From JAXMAZ01 sp046350115 (GTDB taxonomy: Bacteria > Planctomycetota > Planctomycetia > Gemmatales > Gemmataceae), in NCBI GenBank assembly GCA_046350115.1, contig JAXMAZ010000034.1, positions 13,840 to 77,839 on the forward strand: a stretch of DNA of 64,000 nucleotides, read 5' to 3'. The notes beneath the pieces are model-generated. The model searched no databases. It was not told the DNA's origin and saw only the letters and a list, made by a program, of their open reading frames with translations. This document shows positions 35,537 to 45,148 of this stretch, piece by piece. The stretch's first letter is position 1; every line of letters starts with the position of its first letter. The position numbers and the translations under genes were made by a program.

Positions 35537-38500
35537 CTACGGCCGGCCGACGTACCGGTAGCGGGTGGCGTCGAGCGGGTCGTCGCTCACGGTCCACACC
35601 GCCCCGTCCCGCAGGTACAGCTTCCGCTGCTCGGCCAGGTTGAGCGGCCGCGCCCCGACCCGGCCGAACACCGCGATCTGGTTGCCGCTCTCGTCCACCG
35701 CCCGGTCCCGGTCCAGCCCCTTCGCCACGGCCAGCGCTTTACCCCCGTGCGGGATCGGGTACGTGGCCACCAGCTTCGGCGTCGGCCGGGGGCTGAACCC
35801 GTCGTTCCCCGGGGTGTCTGGGCCGGTGAGCTGCACCACCCGCAGCCCGTTCTTGCCGTCCGCGACGTAGGCGAACTGGCTGACGTAGGTGATGCCGAGC
35901 TTCACGTCCCGCACGTCCGTCAGGCACCCGCCGGCGTCGAACACCTGATCGATCCGCGGCCGGTCCGGCCGGCTGATGTCCAGGATCAGCAGCCCCCGCG
36001 GGCCGCCGGCCACGTAGGCGTAGGTGCGGGCCAGGTAGATGTTGTGGCAGTCCGGGACGCGGAGCTTGGACACCGGCCGCGGCCGGGCCAGGTCGGTCGC
36101 GTCCAGCACCTTGATGCCTTCTTCGTCCACCACGTAGGCGTACCGGAACTGCACCTGCACCGCCTTCGGGTGCTGGACGAACCGGCCGTCCACAACACAC
36201 GTCACTTGCGGACACTTCGGATCATCAAGGGACACCACCACCAGCCCGGCGTCACAACACACATACGCATACGCGCCGACGATGGTGACGCTGGCCGCAC
36301 CGTTGAGCAGCCCGTCCGGGTTGAACGTCAACTCCCGCTTCAGGAAGTTGTTGAGCGGGTTGCCGTCGATCATGGTCGCCACCTGGACCAGTATCAGCCC
36401 TTCATACTTGTCGGTGACGTACACATACGCGTACAGCGGGTGGACCTTCCCCTCCTTGTTCTCCGGCAGGTGGGTGCGGGTCGGGTCCGGGGCGGTGGTG
36501 GTCGGGGCGGCGATGCACGTCGCGTACTTCGTCGGCACGTGGAACCGCTGGCCGGCCGGGGACACCGGGGCGGTGGTGATCCGCTCGCTGAACCCCTTGT
36601 GGTCGATGAACGCCACGTCGAACATCCGCACCCCGCCCTCCCCGCAGGCGGCCAGGGCGTACTCCCCGCGGGTCTGCACGCTCAGCACCTCGGCCCCAGT
36701 TTTCAGCGGCCGGCGCAGCTTCTCCCCGATGTCGTACCCGGGGTGCTCGTGGGCGTGCTCCAGCCGGCCGCCGTGTTCGACGTGCCTTTTGAACCGCTCC
36801 GGATAAGCAGTGGCGTGCAGGCTGCTGCCGATCACCGCCTGCGGCTCGTCCCGCTCGGTCACGGTGACGGCGTGCAGCCCCTCCTCCCCGGCCGCCACCC
36901 AGGCGTACTTGCCGATGAAGTTCAGGGCGTTCGTCCCCTGCATGGTGAGCTGGGCCAGCCAGGCGTTGTTGTCGTTCGCCCCGGAGACGTGACAGTCGGT
37001 ACACGTCTTGGTGGCGTTCTTGCCGCGGACCGTGTGCGGCACGTTGGTGCTGAACGCCACCCCGCTGAACCCCTCCGCGCTCACCGTCTGCTGTTGCACG
37101 TAGATGGACTCGCGGTTGGCGTTGTAGCTGGTCACGTGGATGGCACAGCTCGACCGGCTCGGGTTGATCTTGTTCCCGGTCACGTCCCCGTCCCGGGCGA
37201 GCATGTACACGTCGTCCCGCAGCGTCTGGAAGTTGTAATGCGTGTAGTTCCGGGTCACGTCCCCGTCGGCGTGCAGTTGCGGCGTCTTGGCGTTCGCCTT
37301 CTGCGGCAGGTGGCAGCCGTAACAGCTCGGGTTCCAACTGGAGTGGCAGGCGATACAGCTCATGTTCGAGTTGGAATGCGCGACGCACTTCTCGCCGCCG
37401 GCCGGCTGGTCGCCGTACACCATCGCCCCGTTCTCGAACCGGACCGTCTTGGCCAGGTCGGACTTGGCGTTGTACCGCGGGTGCCCCTTCGTCACCGTGT
37501 CCCGGGTCTGCACCACCTCCCAGCGGACGCCCTTCTCGACCATCGAGTTCTGGAACACCCGCTTCGCCCCGTCGCCGCGCTCCTCGACCTCGAACCGCGG
37601 CTTGCCGAACGGCGTCCGCATGGCGGCCAGGTTGCGGCCGGGGTTGGCCGGGTCGGTGGTGGACGTGTACGCCGCCGGCCCGCTGGTCCGCAGCTTCGTG
37701 TACTCGGTGGCCGTCCCGTGGCAGTCGATGCAGGCGATCTCGGTGGCCGCCCGCACCTCCATCTGCAGCCGGCCGTTGCCGTGCATGTCCTGGACGAAGT
37801 GGCAATCGACGCAGTGCATCCCCTTTTCCATGTGGATGTCGAGCAGGTGGACCGGGGTGCCGGCTCGGCAGGCGTTCAGCGCCGCCTCCTTGTCCACGGC
37901 CTGCTTCGGGGTGTCGAACGTCTGCTTGTGGAACTCCTTCGCCTGGACCGGGAAGTTGATCGCCCCGGCCAGCGCGTCCGCCGTGACCTTCGTCACCGGC
38001 TGGTTGAAGTAGTCGAGCAGCCGGCCGGTCTTGTCCTTGTGGTACACCGCCCGGAACACCCACCCGTGGCCGTGGAAGTCGGCGAATTGGGTCTTCGCCA
38101 TCTGCGGGTTCAGCTTGATGATGTCGTTCAGGAAGGCCGGCTCCCCCCAGTTGCCGCGAGCGGCCGTCTCGTCCGGGTTGAGCATCGCAGAGCGGGCGAG
38201 TTGCTCACTCGACGGGTTCTTCTCCCGCGGCGGGTACATCAGGTGCCCTTCCGTCTCCTGGTCCCACCACAAGTACCCGATGTAACTGTTCATCACAGTG
38301 GTGCCGGGGTGGATGTGACACACCATGCACTGACTGGTCGGCACCCCGTTGGTGAACTTGTGGGCGATCGGGTGGCCGCTCTGACTCTTCGCAATGGTCG
38401 GGTCCGGGTTGTCGGCGGCGGTGGTGCCGCGGTTGCCGTGGACGTGGTACGGCCCGCTATGCACCGGCGACCGGTCGTTGGCGTACACCACGTGGCACGC

Positions 38501-39481
38501 GGTACACCCGCTCGACCGGTAGTCCCCGGGGTGGTCGTTGGTGCCGAGGAAGTACAGGGCCGGGTCGAACAGGCGGGTCTTGTTCAGGCCGACCAGCACC
38601 GGGTCGGTGCGGTTGGCGGTGCCGAGGCCACGGTCGCTCAGCCGGGCGCGGGGCCGGCCCGGCTCCTCCTTCAGCTCCGGGATGCCGACTTCTTGTGAAC
38701 GGAACCGGCCGCCGGCCTCGAAGACGCGGAGGATGTTCCCCGGCTGGGACACCTCGAAGCGGGGCAGCGGGTCGAGGAACGGCACGACGCCCTTCGTCTC
38801 CATCTCCCACCGGGTCGGCGCCGGCACGGTGTTCAGCCGCAGCGGCGCCCCGCACATGCTGTACGCCTCGCCGTGCCGCGCCCGCTTGTAGGGAACGGAC
38901 CCGTTGTTATATAGGGCCGCCCCCCACAACATGCATCCGGTGGACATGATGGACTTGCGGTTCGTGTACACCTCTTTCGGGTGACACCCGTTCGTCCCAC
39001 AACTGATGTGCGCGACCCGGAAGTCCCCGGGGTTGACGAACCGGATGAAGTCCGGGCTTTCGTGGTTGAGCAGGGTGTACGACCGGGCCGGGTTGGCCGA
39101 GGTCGGCCAGGCGTCCGGGTGGCGGGGGAAGACGTGGGCCAGCCGGTAGTCGGTGGTGCCGGCGTTCCCGCCGTGGCAGTCGGTGCAGCCGAGCCGGACC
39201 GTCTCCTTGCCGTGCGGGTCGCCGGTCCCCTGGTGGCACTGCCGGCAGCCGGTGCTCTTCGCCTCCTTGGCCGCGTCCGTCTGCTCCATCAGCTTGACGT
39301 GCAGCAGCTCGGCCGGCATCGGGAACGGGTCGGCCGGGTCGGACGTGTACGGGGTCGGCTCGACCCGGTACGCGGCGGCCGACGGCTCGCCGTCGGCCCC
39401 GCCCGCGACCAGCACGATCGGGCACAAGACGACGGTGGCCGTCACCGCCACGGGCCACGCCCACCGGTTCGCCCGGGTCAT
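35537..39481 (-). CDS. Large decahaem cytochrome with C-terminal LVIVD beta-propeller
   Basis: This 1314-residue exported protein begins with a hydrophobic signal (WAWPVAVTATVVLCPIVLVA). Ten haem sites are spread over the N-terminal 840 residues: CRQCH, CTDCH, CGTNGCH (CX4CH), CTACH, CMVCH, CVDCH, CIDCH, CIACH, CYGCH and CTDCH. From about residue 850 the sequence turns into beta-propeller blades of the LVIVD type (YAYVVDEEGIKVLDATDLAR, YAYVAGGPRGLLILDISRPD). Haem-rich proteins with such propellers suggest a surface-exposed electron-transfer or substrate-binding unit. It heads the three-cytochrome operon and is divergent, across 126 bp, from the haem-binding protein at 39608. I start at ATG 39481. 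Whether it is reductase, oxidase or conduit is unknown. Confidence 0.9.
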   Translation of the reverse strand: MTRANRWAWPVAVTATVVLCPIVLVAGGADGEPSAAAYRVEPTPYTSDPADPFPMPAELLHVKLMEQTDAAKEAKSTGCRQCHQGTGDPHGKETVRLGCTDCHGGNAGTTDYRLAHVFPRHPDAWPTSANPARSYTLLNHESPDFIRFVNPGDFRVAHISCGTNGCHPKEVYTNRKSIMSTGCMLWGAALYNNGSVPYKRARHGEAYSMCGAPLRLNTVPAPTRWEMETKGVVPFLDPLPRFEVSQPGNILRVFEAGGRFRSQEVGIPELKEEPGRPRARLSDRGLGTANRTDPVLVGLNKTRLFDPALYFLGTNDHPGDYRSSGCTACHVVYANDRSPVHSGPYHVHGNRGTTAADNPDPTIAKSQSGHPIAHKFTNGVPTSQCMVCHIHPGTTVMNSYIGYLWWDQETEGHLMYPPREKNPSSEQLARSAMLNPDETAARGNWGEPAFLNDIIKLNPQMAKTQFADFHGHGWVFRAVYHKDKTGRLLDYFNQPVTKVTADALAGAINFPVQAKEFHKQTFDTPKQAVDKEAALNACRAGTPVHLLDIHMEKGMHCVDCHFVQDMHGNGRLQMEVRAATEIACIDCHGTATEYTKLRTSGPAAYTSTTDPANPGRNLAAMRTPFGKPRFEVEERGDGAKRVFQNSMVEKGVRWEVVQTRDTVTKGHPRYNAKSDLAKTVRFENGAMVYGDQPAGGEKCVAHSNSNMSCIACHSSWNPSCYGCHLPQKANAKTPQLHADGDVTRNYTHYNFQTLRDDVYMLARDGDVTGNKINPSRSSCAIHVTSYNANRESIYVQQQTVSAEGFSGVAFSTNVPHTVRGKNATKTCTDCHVSGANDNNAWLAQLTMQGTNALNFIGKYAWVAAGEEGLHAVTVTERDEPQAVIGSSLHATAYPERFKRHVEHGGRLEHAHEHPGYDIGEKLRRPLKTGAEVLSVQTRGEYALAACGEGGVRMFDVAFIDHKGFSERITTAPVSPAGQRFHVPTKYATCIAAPTTTAPDPTRTHLPENKEGKVHPLYAYVYVTDKYEGLILVQVATMIDGNPLNNFLKRELTFNPDGLLNGAASVTIVGAYAYVCCDAGLVVVSLDDPKCPQVTCVVDGRFVQHPKAVQVQFRYAYVVDEEGIKVLDATDLARPRPVSKLRVPDCHNIYLARTYAYVAGGPRGLLILDISRPDRPRIDQVFDAGGCLTDVRDVKLGITYVSQFAYVADGKNGLRVVQLTGPDTPGNDGFSPRPTPKLVATYPIPHGGKALAVAKGLDRDRAVDESGNQIAVFGRVGARPLNLAEQRKLYLRDGAVWTVSDDPLDATRYRYVGRP

Positions 39482-39607
39482 CGCCGCCCTCCGTACTGCA
39501 CCGAATCGGTCCCGATGGGATGTATCGGCTAACGAGAGGGGTTCGGTTGTGCCGATTAGGGAAAATGAGTCCGGCGGGTCCGTCCGCCGCCCCGGGGTCA
39601 CGGACCG

Positions 39608-42097
39608 ATGCGCCGCTTTTCCCTCAACCGGCTCACCCTCGTCCCGCTGGAAAGCCGGCTCGCCCCGTCCGCGGTGGTGACGACCGCCGGGCCGGCCATG
39701 TCCGTGACGACTGACGACGCCGACCAGCGGGTGGCCGTCACCCGGGAGGCGGCGGACGTGGTCGTCCGGGTGAACGGCGACGTGGCGACCCGGTTCGACG
39801 CGGCGACGGTGACGCAGCTCACCGTGACCACCGGGACCGGCAACGACCGGATCGAGGTCGCGCCGGACGTGACCACCCCCGTCACGCTGGACGCCGGCAA
39901 CGGCCGCAACCTGGTGCGAGCCGGGGGAGGGCCGGCGGTCGTCACCGGCGGGACGAACTCGGACAAGCTGGCCGGCGGCTCCGCCTTCACCACCCTGCTC
40001 GGCGGCGGCGGGGTAGACCGACTCGTCGGCGGCACCGGCACGACGGCGTTCGACACCCGGCCCGGTCGGGGGACGCTGGAGAACGTCAAGCCGGGGGACG
40101 CGGTCGCCCCCAACCCGGCCGACCAGGTGAACGCACTACCAGCCCCGGCGGCCGAACTGTCCGACCCAGCGGCGACAGAAGTCACGCAACTGTCCCTGGC
40201 CGACGTGCAACTGCTGCTCGACCGGGCGACCGCCGCGACCAGCAGTCGGGACGGGATCATCGTCGTCGTCGACCGCAACGGCCGCATCCTCGGCGTGCGG
40301 GTGGAAGATCAGGTCAGCCCGGCCGTCACCGGCGACCCGGAGAAGCTCGTCTTCGCCGTGGACGGGGCGGTGGCCAAGGCCCGGACCGGGGCGTTCTTCG
40401 GCAACGACCAGGCGCCGCTCACCAGCCGCACCATCCAGTTCCTGAGCCAGTCCACCGTCACCGAGCGGGAGGTGAACGCCGACCCGAACGTGACCGACCC
40501 GAACTCGCCGCTGCGGGGGCCGGGGTACGTGGCCGCGGTCGGGGTCGGCGGGCACTTCCCGCCGGGCATCGCCAACACCCCGCCGGTCGACCTGTTCGGC
40601 ATCGAGCACACCAACCGGGACGGCCAGGACTCACCGGGGCCGGACGGCATCAAAGGGACGCCCGACGACATCCGGCTCCGCGGCCGGTTCAACATCGACC
40701 CGGCGTTCGTCCCGGCCGGCCACGAACTATTCCCGCCGGACTCCTACGGGGTGGCGTCCGGGCTGCTGCCGACGGCCCAGAGCCGCGGCATCGCCACCCT
40801 GCCGGGCGGCGTCCCGGTCGTCCGCGGCGGCCACGTGGTCGGCGGGATCGGGGTGTTCTTCCCCGGCCAGACCGGGTTCGCCACCGAGGAGAACAACGCC
40901 CGCAGCACCACCTACGATCCGAGCAAGCCGGACCGCACGCTGGAGGCCGAGTTCATCGCCTTCGCGGCGGTCGGCGGCAGCAGCGGGGCGGGGTTCAAGA
41001 TCGACGCCATCGGCGACGCCCCGGCCTTGCCCGCCGACTTCGACCTGCCCGGCGGGCCGAAGGCGCGAATCGACCTCGTCGGCATCACCCTGGACGTGTT
41101 CGGCCCCGGCGGAGTGCAAGGGCCGGAGAACCTGGTGAGGTACGGGCTGACGCTCGGGTTCGGCAGTCGCACCCAGGGCCGCGACCTGCCCGTCACGCCC
41201 GGTGGCGACAAGCTCTTGGCCGGCCGGCCGGTGCCGGAGGGGTGGCTGGTGACGCCGCACGACGGGGCCGGGATCACCGCGGCCGAAGTCACCGACATCA
41301 TCGGCCGCGGGTTCGAGCAGGCCACCCGCACCCGGGCGGCCATCCGCCAGCTCGGCAGCACCGCCGGGATGGTGTTCGCCGTCACCGACCTGAACGGGGA
41401 CGTGGTCGGCCTGTACCGGATGCCAGACGCGACCGTCTTCTCCATCGACGTGGCCGTCGCCAAGGCCCGGAACGTCCGCTACTACGCCGACCCCGCCCAG
41501 CTCCAGCCGGCCGACCAGGTGGCCGGGGTGCCGGCCGGGACGGCGTTCACCAACCGCACGTTCCGGTACCTGGCCCAGCCGCGGTTCCCGCTCGGGTTCG
41601 ACGGGACGACGCCGGCCCCGTTCTCCATCCTCCGGGACGGCGGGTCCGACCCGCTCACCGGGCGGACGGTCGGCGCCCCGCTGCCGGCGTCCGCCTTCCA
41701 GAGCGTGTACGGGCACGACTCGTTCAACCCGGGGACCAACTTCCACGACCCGTTCGACCCGGCCAACCAGAACGGCATCGTGTTCTTCCCGGGCAGCGCC
41801 CCGCTGTACCGGCGGACGGCGACCGGCGGGGTGCTGGCCGGCGGGTTCGGGGTGAGCGGGGACGGGGTGGACCAGGACGACGTGGTGACGTTCGCCGGCA
41901 CCGCCAATTTCGGGGTGCCGTTGAATATCCTGCGGGCGGACCAGGTGAAGGTGGCCGGGGTGCGGCTGCCGTACCAGAAGTTCAACCGCAACCCGGAGGC
42001 GGCTGCCGGGCTAGAGCGGTTTGCAGTTGGTTGTAGCGTCGTACCCGGCGTGCCGGAAGTAGTTCCGGCACTCGTCGGCGGAGAAGGCGTCGAGTGA
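39608..42097 (+). CDS. Secreted protein with two GlcG/HbpS-like haem-binding domains, 3' end altered by IS630
   Basis: It starts MRRFSLNRLTLVPLESRLAPS, a planctomycete export motif. Residues about 30-160 are beta-rich, with a calcium-binding-like repeat (GTGNDRIEV, AGNGRNLVRAGGG). Two GlcG/HbpS (DUF336) units follow, marked by VVVDRNGRILGVRVED with AVDGAVAKARTGAFF, and by FAVTDLNGDVVGLYRM with SIDVAVAKARNVRYY. This family includes extracellular haem-binding sensors. The last 28 or so residues and the stop come from the IS630 element inserted at the TA at 42012, so the native end is lost. Divergence from the decahaem operon suggests a shared role in haem or electron handling (inference). Confidence 0.82.
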   Translation: MRRFSLNRLTLVPLESRLAPSAVVTTAGPAMSVTTDDADQRVAVTREAADVVVRVNGDVATRFDAATVTQLTVTTGTGNDRIEVAPDVTTPVTLDAGNGRNLVRAGGGPAVVTGGTNSDKLAGGSAFTTLLGGGGVDRLVGGTGTTAFDTRPGRGTLENVKPGDAVAPNPADQVNALPAPAAELSDPAATEVTQLSLADVQLLLDRATAATSSRDGIIVVVDRNGRILGVRVEDQVSPAVTGDPEKLVFAVDGAVAKARTGAFFGNDQAPLTSRTIQFLSQSTVTEREVNADPNVTDPNSPLRGPGYVAAVGVGGHFPPGIANTPPVDLFGIEHTNRDGQDSPGPDGIKGTPDDIRLRGRFNIDPAFVPAGHELFPPDSYGVASGLLPTAQSRGIATLPGGVPVVRGGHVVGGIGVFFPGQTGFATEENNARSTTYDPSKPDRTLEAEFIAFAAVGGSSGAGFKIDAIGDAPALPADFDLPGGPKARIDLVGITLDVFGPGGVQGPENLVRYGLTLGFGSRTQGRDLPVTPGGDKLLAGRPVPEGWLVTPHDGAGITAAEVTDIIGRGFEQATRTRAAIRQLGSTAGMVFAVTDLNGDVVGLYRMPDATVFSIDVAVAKARNVRYYADPAQLQPADQVAGVPAGTAFTNRTFRYLAQPRFPLGFDGTTPAPFSILRDGGSDPLTGRTVGAPLPASAFQSVYGHDSFNPGTNFHDPFDPANQNGIVFFPGSAPLYRRTATGGVLAGGFGVSGDGVDQDDVVTFAGTANFGVPLNILRADQVKVAGVRLPYQKFNRNPEAAAGLERFAVGCSVVPGVPEVVPALVGGEGVE

Positions 42098-42952
42098 TCG
42101 GCCGAGGAGCGCCCACAGCCCGTCGATGGCGCGCTCCTCCGCTGCCCGCAGCATCGCCTTCAGCTTGCTGAACGCGTTCTCGATCGGGTTCAGGTCGGGT
42201 GAGTAGGCGGGCAGGAACCGCACCCCCGCCCCGACCGCCGCCACCGCCGCCCGCGCCCTCCGCCCGCCTGTGGCAGGCCAGGTTGTCCCACACCACCACG
42301 TCCCCCGCCCGCAGGGTGGGCACCAGCACCTGCCGCACGTAGGCGACGAAGTGGTCGCCGGTCATGGCCCCGTCGATCACCATCGGGGCGGTCAGCCGGT
42401 CGCTCCGCAGGGCGGCCACGAAGGTGGTCGTCTTCCAGTGCGAGTGGGGGCCGGGCACACCACCCGCTCGCCCTCCGCCCGCGGGCCATCCGCCGGCTCA
42501 TGGCCGGCTCGCCCACGTCTCGTCCACGAACACCAGCCGCTCCGGGTCGAGGGCGGTCTGGGCGGTCCGCCAGGCGGCGCGGGCGGCGGCTACGTCCGGG
42601 CGGTCCTGCTCGGCCGCGCGGACCGACTTTTTGAGCGTCAGCCCGAGCCGGGCGATGGCCCGCCAGAGGGTGGCCAGGCTGACCGCCAGGTCGAGCCGGG
42701 CCTTCAACTCGGCCAGGGTGGCGTCCGGGTCGGCGGCGATGGCCTGCCGGATGCGGTCCCCGTCGGCCGCCAGTGCTTGCCGCCGGTGCCCCCGCCGCCG
42801 CGGGCTCGTCTCCCCGCCGTCCCGGTGCCGCTGGCGGACCCGCCGCACCCACGACGCGCTCACCCCGAACCGCTCGGCCACCGCCGGCGGCGACGCCCAC
42901 CCTGAACCGCCGCCAGCACCCGCGACCGCAAGTCCGCCGAGTACGCCCGCAT
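42011..42952 (-). CDS. IS630-family transposase, broken into several frames
   Basis: ATG 42952 starts MRAYSADLRSRVLAAVQ, the usual opening of IS630 orfA. The frame changes near 42905 and continues AERFGVSASWVRRVRQRHRDG (helix-turn-helix) to the first catalytic Asp in LVFVDETWAS. It changes again near 42505 and 42465 to HWKTTTFVAALR and the second Asp in VVWDNLACH, then near 42255 to FLPAYSPDLNPIENAFSKLK, which carries the last catalytic acidic residue (DDE type). Its stop is in the terminal repeat. The element is either inactive or the sequence carries base-call indels; every break lies in a G/C-rich run. Confidence 0.8.
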
Positions 42953-43025
42953 GGCCAACCCTCCGGGATTGGCTCCGTCATACCCGATCCGCCCCGACCG
43001 CGCCACAACCAACTGCAAACCGCTC
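42014..43025 (-). mobile_element. IS630-family insertion sequence, 1012 bp
   Basis: Inverted ends GAGCGGTTTGCAGTTGGTTG match perfectly at 42014 and (reverse strand) 43025, with similarity continuing as TNGCG. TA lies on both sides (42012-42013 and 43026-43027), the target duplication expected for IS630/mariner elements. The element interrupts the 3' end of the haem-binding gene. Confidence 0.93.
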
Positions 43026-43037
43026 TAGTGTCGTGTT

Positions 43038-43083
43038 CGGTCGGGTATAGCGGGGACGCCACCGGCGTCCCCGGCCGGCCGGA
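43038..43083. repeat. Small palindrome, TAGCGGGGACGCCACCGGCGTCCC family
   Basis: TAGCGGGGACGCCACC followed by GGCGTCCCC, and closing near CCCGTTA, forms a hairpin. The same sequence occurs at 56420-56463 and in short form at 61146-61176. Between the IS630 element and the cyclase gene end I see nothing else. Confidence 0.7.
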
Positions 43084-43131
43084 GGCCGGCCCGTTATGCG
43101 GCGCCGAATCCGACACCGACCGCGTGACTCG

Positions 43132-44975
43132 TCACTCCTGCGACACTGGGATGCCGCCGTTCCACCCGTCGGGGGCTTTGCCGTCCGACCCCTGAGTCGC
43201 CTGGATGAACCGCTTGATGAACTCGACCGGACCGTCCGCCGGCAGCGCTGCCGCCAGCCGCAGGAAGTCCGGCCAGTCGCCCGCCTGGAACCGGTTCAGC
43301 GCCGCCTCGTACCGCCGCCGGTGTTCCTCCGACAGCCCGGCCCGACCGCCCGGCTCGTCCAGCGGGGAGCAGCTCGGCGATCAGCAGCGGCTCGGCCAGC
43401 CCCTTCGGCACCACCCGGGCCACCTTCCGCAGCCGGCCGGCCACCGCCCCGGGCTTGGCCAACTGGTCGTACACGGCGGCGTCGATCAGGATCGGCACGC
43501 CCAGCCGCTTGGTCGCCGCCTCCAGCCGGGCGGCCCGGTTGACCACCGGGCCGAACACCCCGATCTTGGCCTGCTCGTAGGTGCCCAGCCGGCCGGCCAC
43601 CGCCGGGCCGCGGGCGACCCCGATCCCGCACTCCATGCCGGCCAGCGGGTGGTTCCGCCGCTGGGCGAACCGGCGGACCTCCCGGCGGATGCTGAGCGCC
43701 GCCCGGGCGGCCCGCTCGGCCTGGTCCGGCTGGGGCAGCGGCCAGCCCCAGAAGCCCATCGTCGCGTCCCCCTGGAAGTCGCCGACCACCCCGTCCTCAT
43801 TGACAATCGCCCGGGTCATGGCGGCCAGCGCTCGGACAGGCCGTCCCAGGTGCCCATCAGGTCCGCCTCCCCCTGGGCGACCGCCCGGGTGAACCCCCGC
43901 AGGTCGCAGAACAGGACCGTCACCTCGCACTCCCGGGGGGCGATCACCTCCTCCAGCGGGCGGTCCCGGACGGCCCGGCGGACGGCCGGGCTGACCATCT
44001 GTTCCAGTTGGCCGGCCTGCCGCTGCAGGGCGAGCAGATCCCGTAGCCCGGCGAAGATGTCCCCGGCCAGCTTGGCGAACTTCACGTACCCCTGGAGGGC
44101 GTGCGGGGCGATCAGCCCGCCGGCCGCCCGGCCGGCCAGGTACAGCGCCTCGTCCCGCGGCCCGGCCACCCGCACGCACACCGCCCAGTCCACCCCGACG
44201 GCCAGGGTGGGGGCGTCGGTCGGGGCCAGGGCGGCCGGGTCGGACCATACGTAGAACCGGTTCTCGAACTCGGTCAGCACCTGCCGGACCAGCCGCCGGC
44301 TCGGCCGGAACCGGTCCCCGCCGGTCGGCTCCCCCGCCACCCCCCGGACCACCACCTCCCGGCCGCGTCCAGCCCGACCATGGCGGCCGCGTCCGCCCGC
44401 GGCACCCCCTCCAGCGCGACCCGGAGCAGCCCGGCCAGCAACTGCCGCTCGTCCGCCACCCGGTTGATCAGGTCGGGCAGCTCGGCCAGGGCGTCCAGGT
44501 GGTGTTTGGCGTCGACGAACGCCAGCCCGGCCAGCTCCTCCCCGCTGCACGACCGCTCGACCGGCTCGGCCCCGGGCAACAGGGTGAACTGGGTGTTCCC
44601 GATGCGGAACTGGTCGAACGGGCCGCAGGTGAAGTCGTCCGCCGGGCGGGGCGGGGCGGCCGGGTCGTCCCGGTCCAGGACGAAGATCGGGTTCTGAGCC
44701 GCCGGCCGCTTCTGCACCCGCAGCCGGACCCCGTCCCAGACCAGGGTGGCGTGGTTGTTGGAGACGTGCAGGTCGCGCTTGTCGGACACCAGGTCGGCCC
44801 CGAACTCGGGGTCGTGCTGGGGGTGGGCGGCCGGCTGCCGCGACTCCCGACCGAGCCGGACCGGCCGCCCGACCGGGACCGTCAGGTCGAACGGCACCGC
44901 CCGCCCGCCCCCGTCCAGCCAGAGGACGCGGAGGGTGAGCGGTCGGAGTTCCAGCGGCGGGTCAGGCGCGGACAT
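43132..44975 (-). CDS. FHA domain - class III adenylate/guanylate cyclase (frame broken near 44385, 43835 and 43365)
   Basis: ATG 44975 opens an FHA-type phosphothreonine-binding domain (residues about 15-120; RLGRES, SNNHATLVWDG) and then a GAF-like region (DLINRVADERQLLAGLLRVAL). After a frame change in a G run near 44385, the text continues FENRFYVWSDPAAL and the cyclase core CEVTVLFCDLRGFTRAV, with a metal-binding Asp. After 43835 comes VGDFQGDATMGFWGWP (second metal Asp) and GIGVARGPAVAGRLG, and after 43365 a C-terminal helical tail ending QATQGSDGKAPDGWNGGIP. One protein of about 614 residues results if three bases are restored. Product: probably cAMP or cGMP, regulated by kinase signalling through FHA. 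It may serve the cyclic-nucleotide-binding redox protein at 50228 (inference). Confidence 0.75.
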
Positions 44976-45039
44976 GGTGCCGGGATTATAGCGGACCGCC
45001 CGATCACCGGTGGCCGCAAGGCGGATGCCTTGGTGGGCA

Positions 45040-45147
45040 GCGAGCCGCGACCGCAGGTCGCGGGTGACGACTTCCCGCCGCCGCTTGCGACTCCGAGGCC
45101 GTCGGGACCGGTGGAGTCGTCACCCGCGACCTGCGGTCGCGGCTCGC
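45040..45147. repeat. Perfect 33-bp inverted repeat after the outer-membrane gene
   Basis: Bases 45040-45072 and 45115-45147 are perfect inverted copies (start GCGAGCCGCGACCGCAGG) separated by 42 bases. It lies one base beyond the stop of the outer-membrane gene and could act as its terminator. The length and perfection suggest a dispersed repeat rather than a simple terminator. Confidence 0.85.
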
Positions 45148-45148
45148 G

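Noticed and set aside
34493..38698. A 1401-codon plus-strand open frame
   Set aside because: It is antisense to the cytochrome operon; its Val/His/Leu/Arg composition is the mirror of haem-motif codons. Not a gene.
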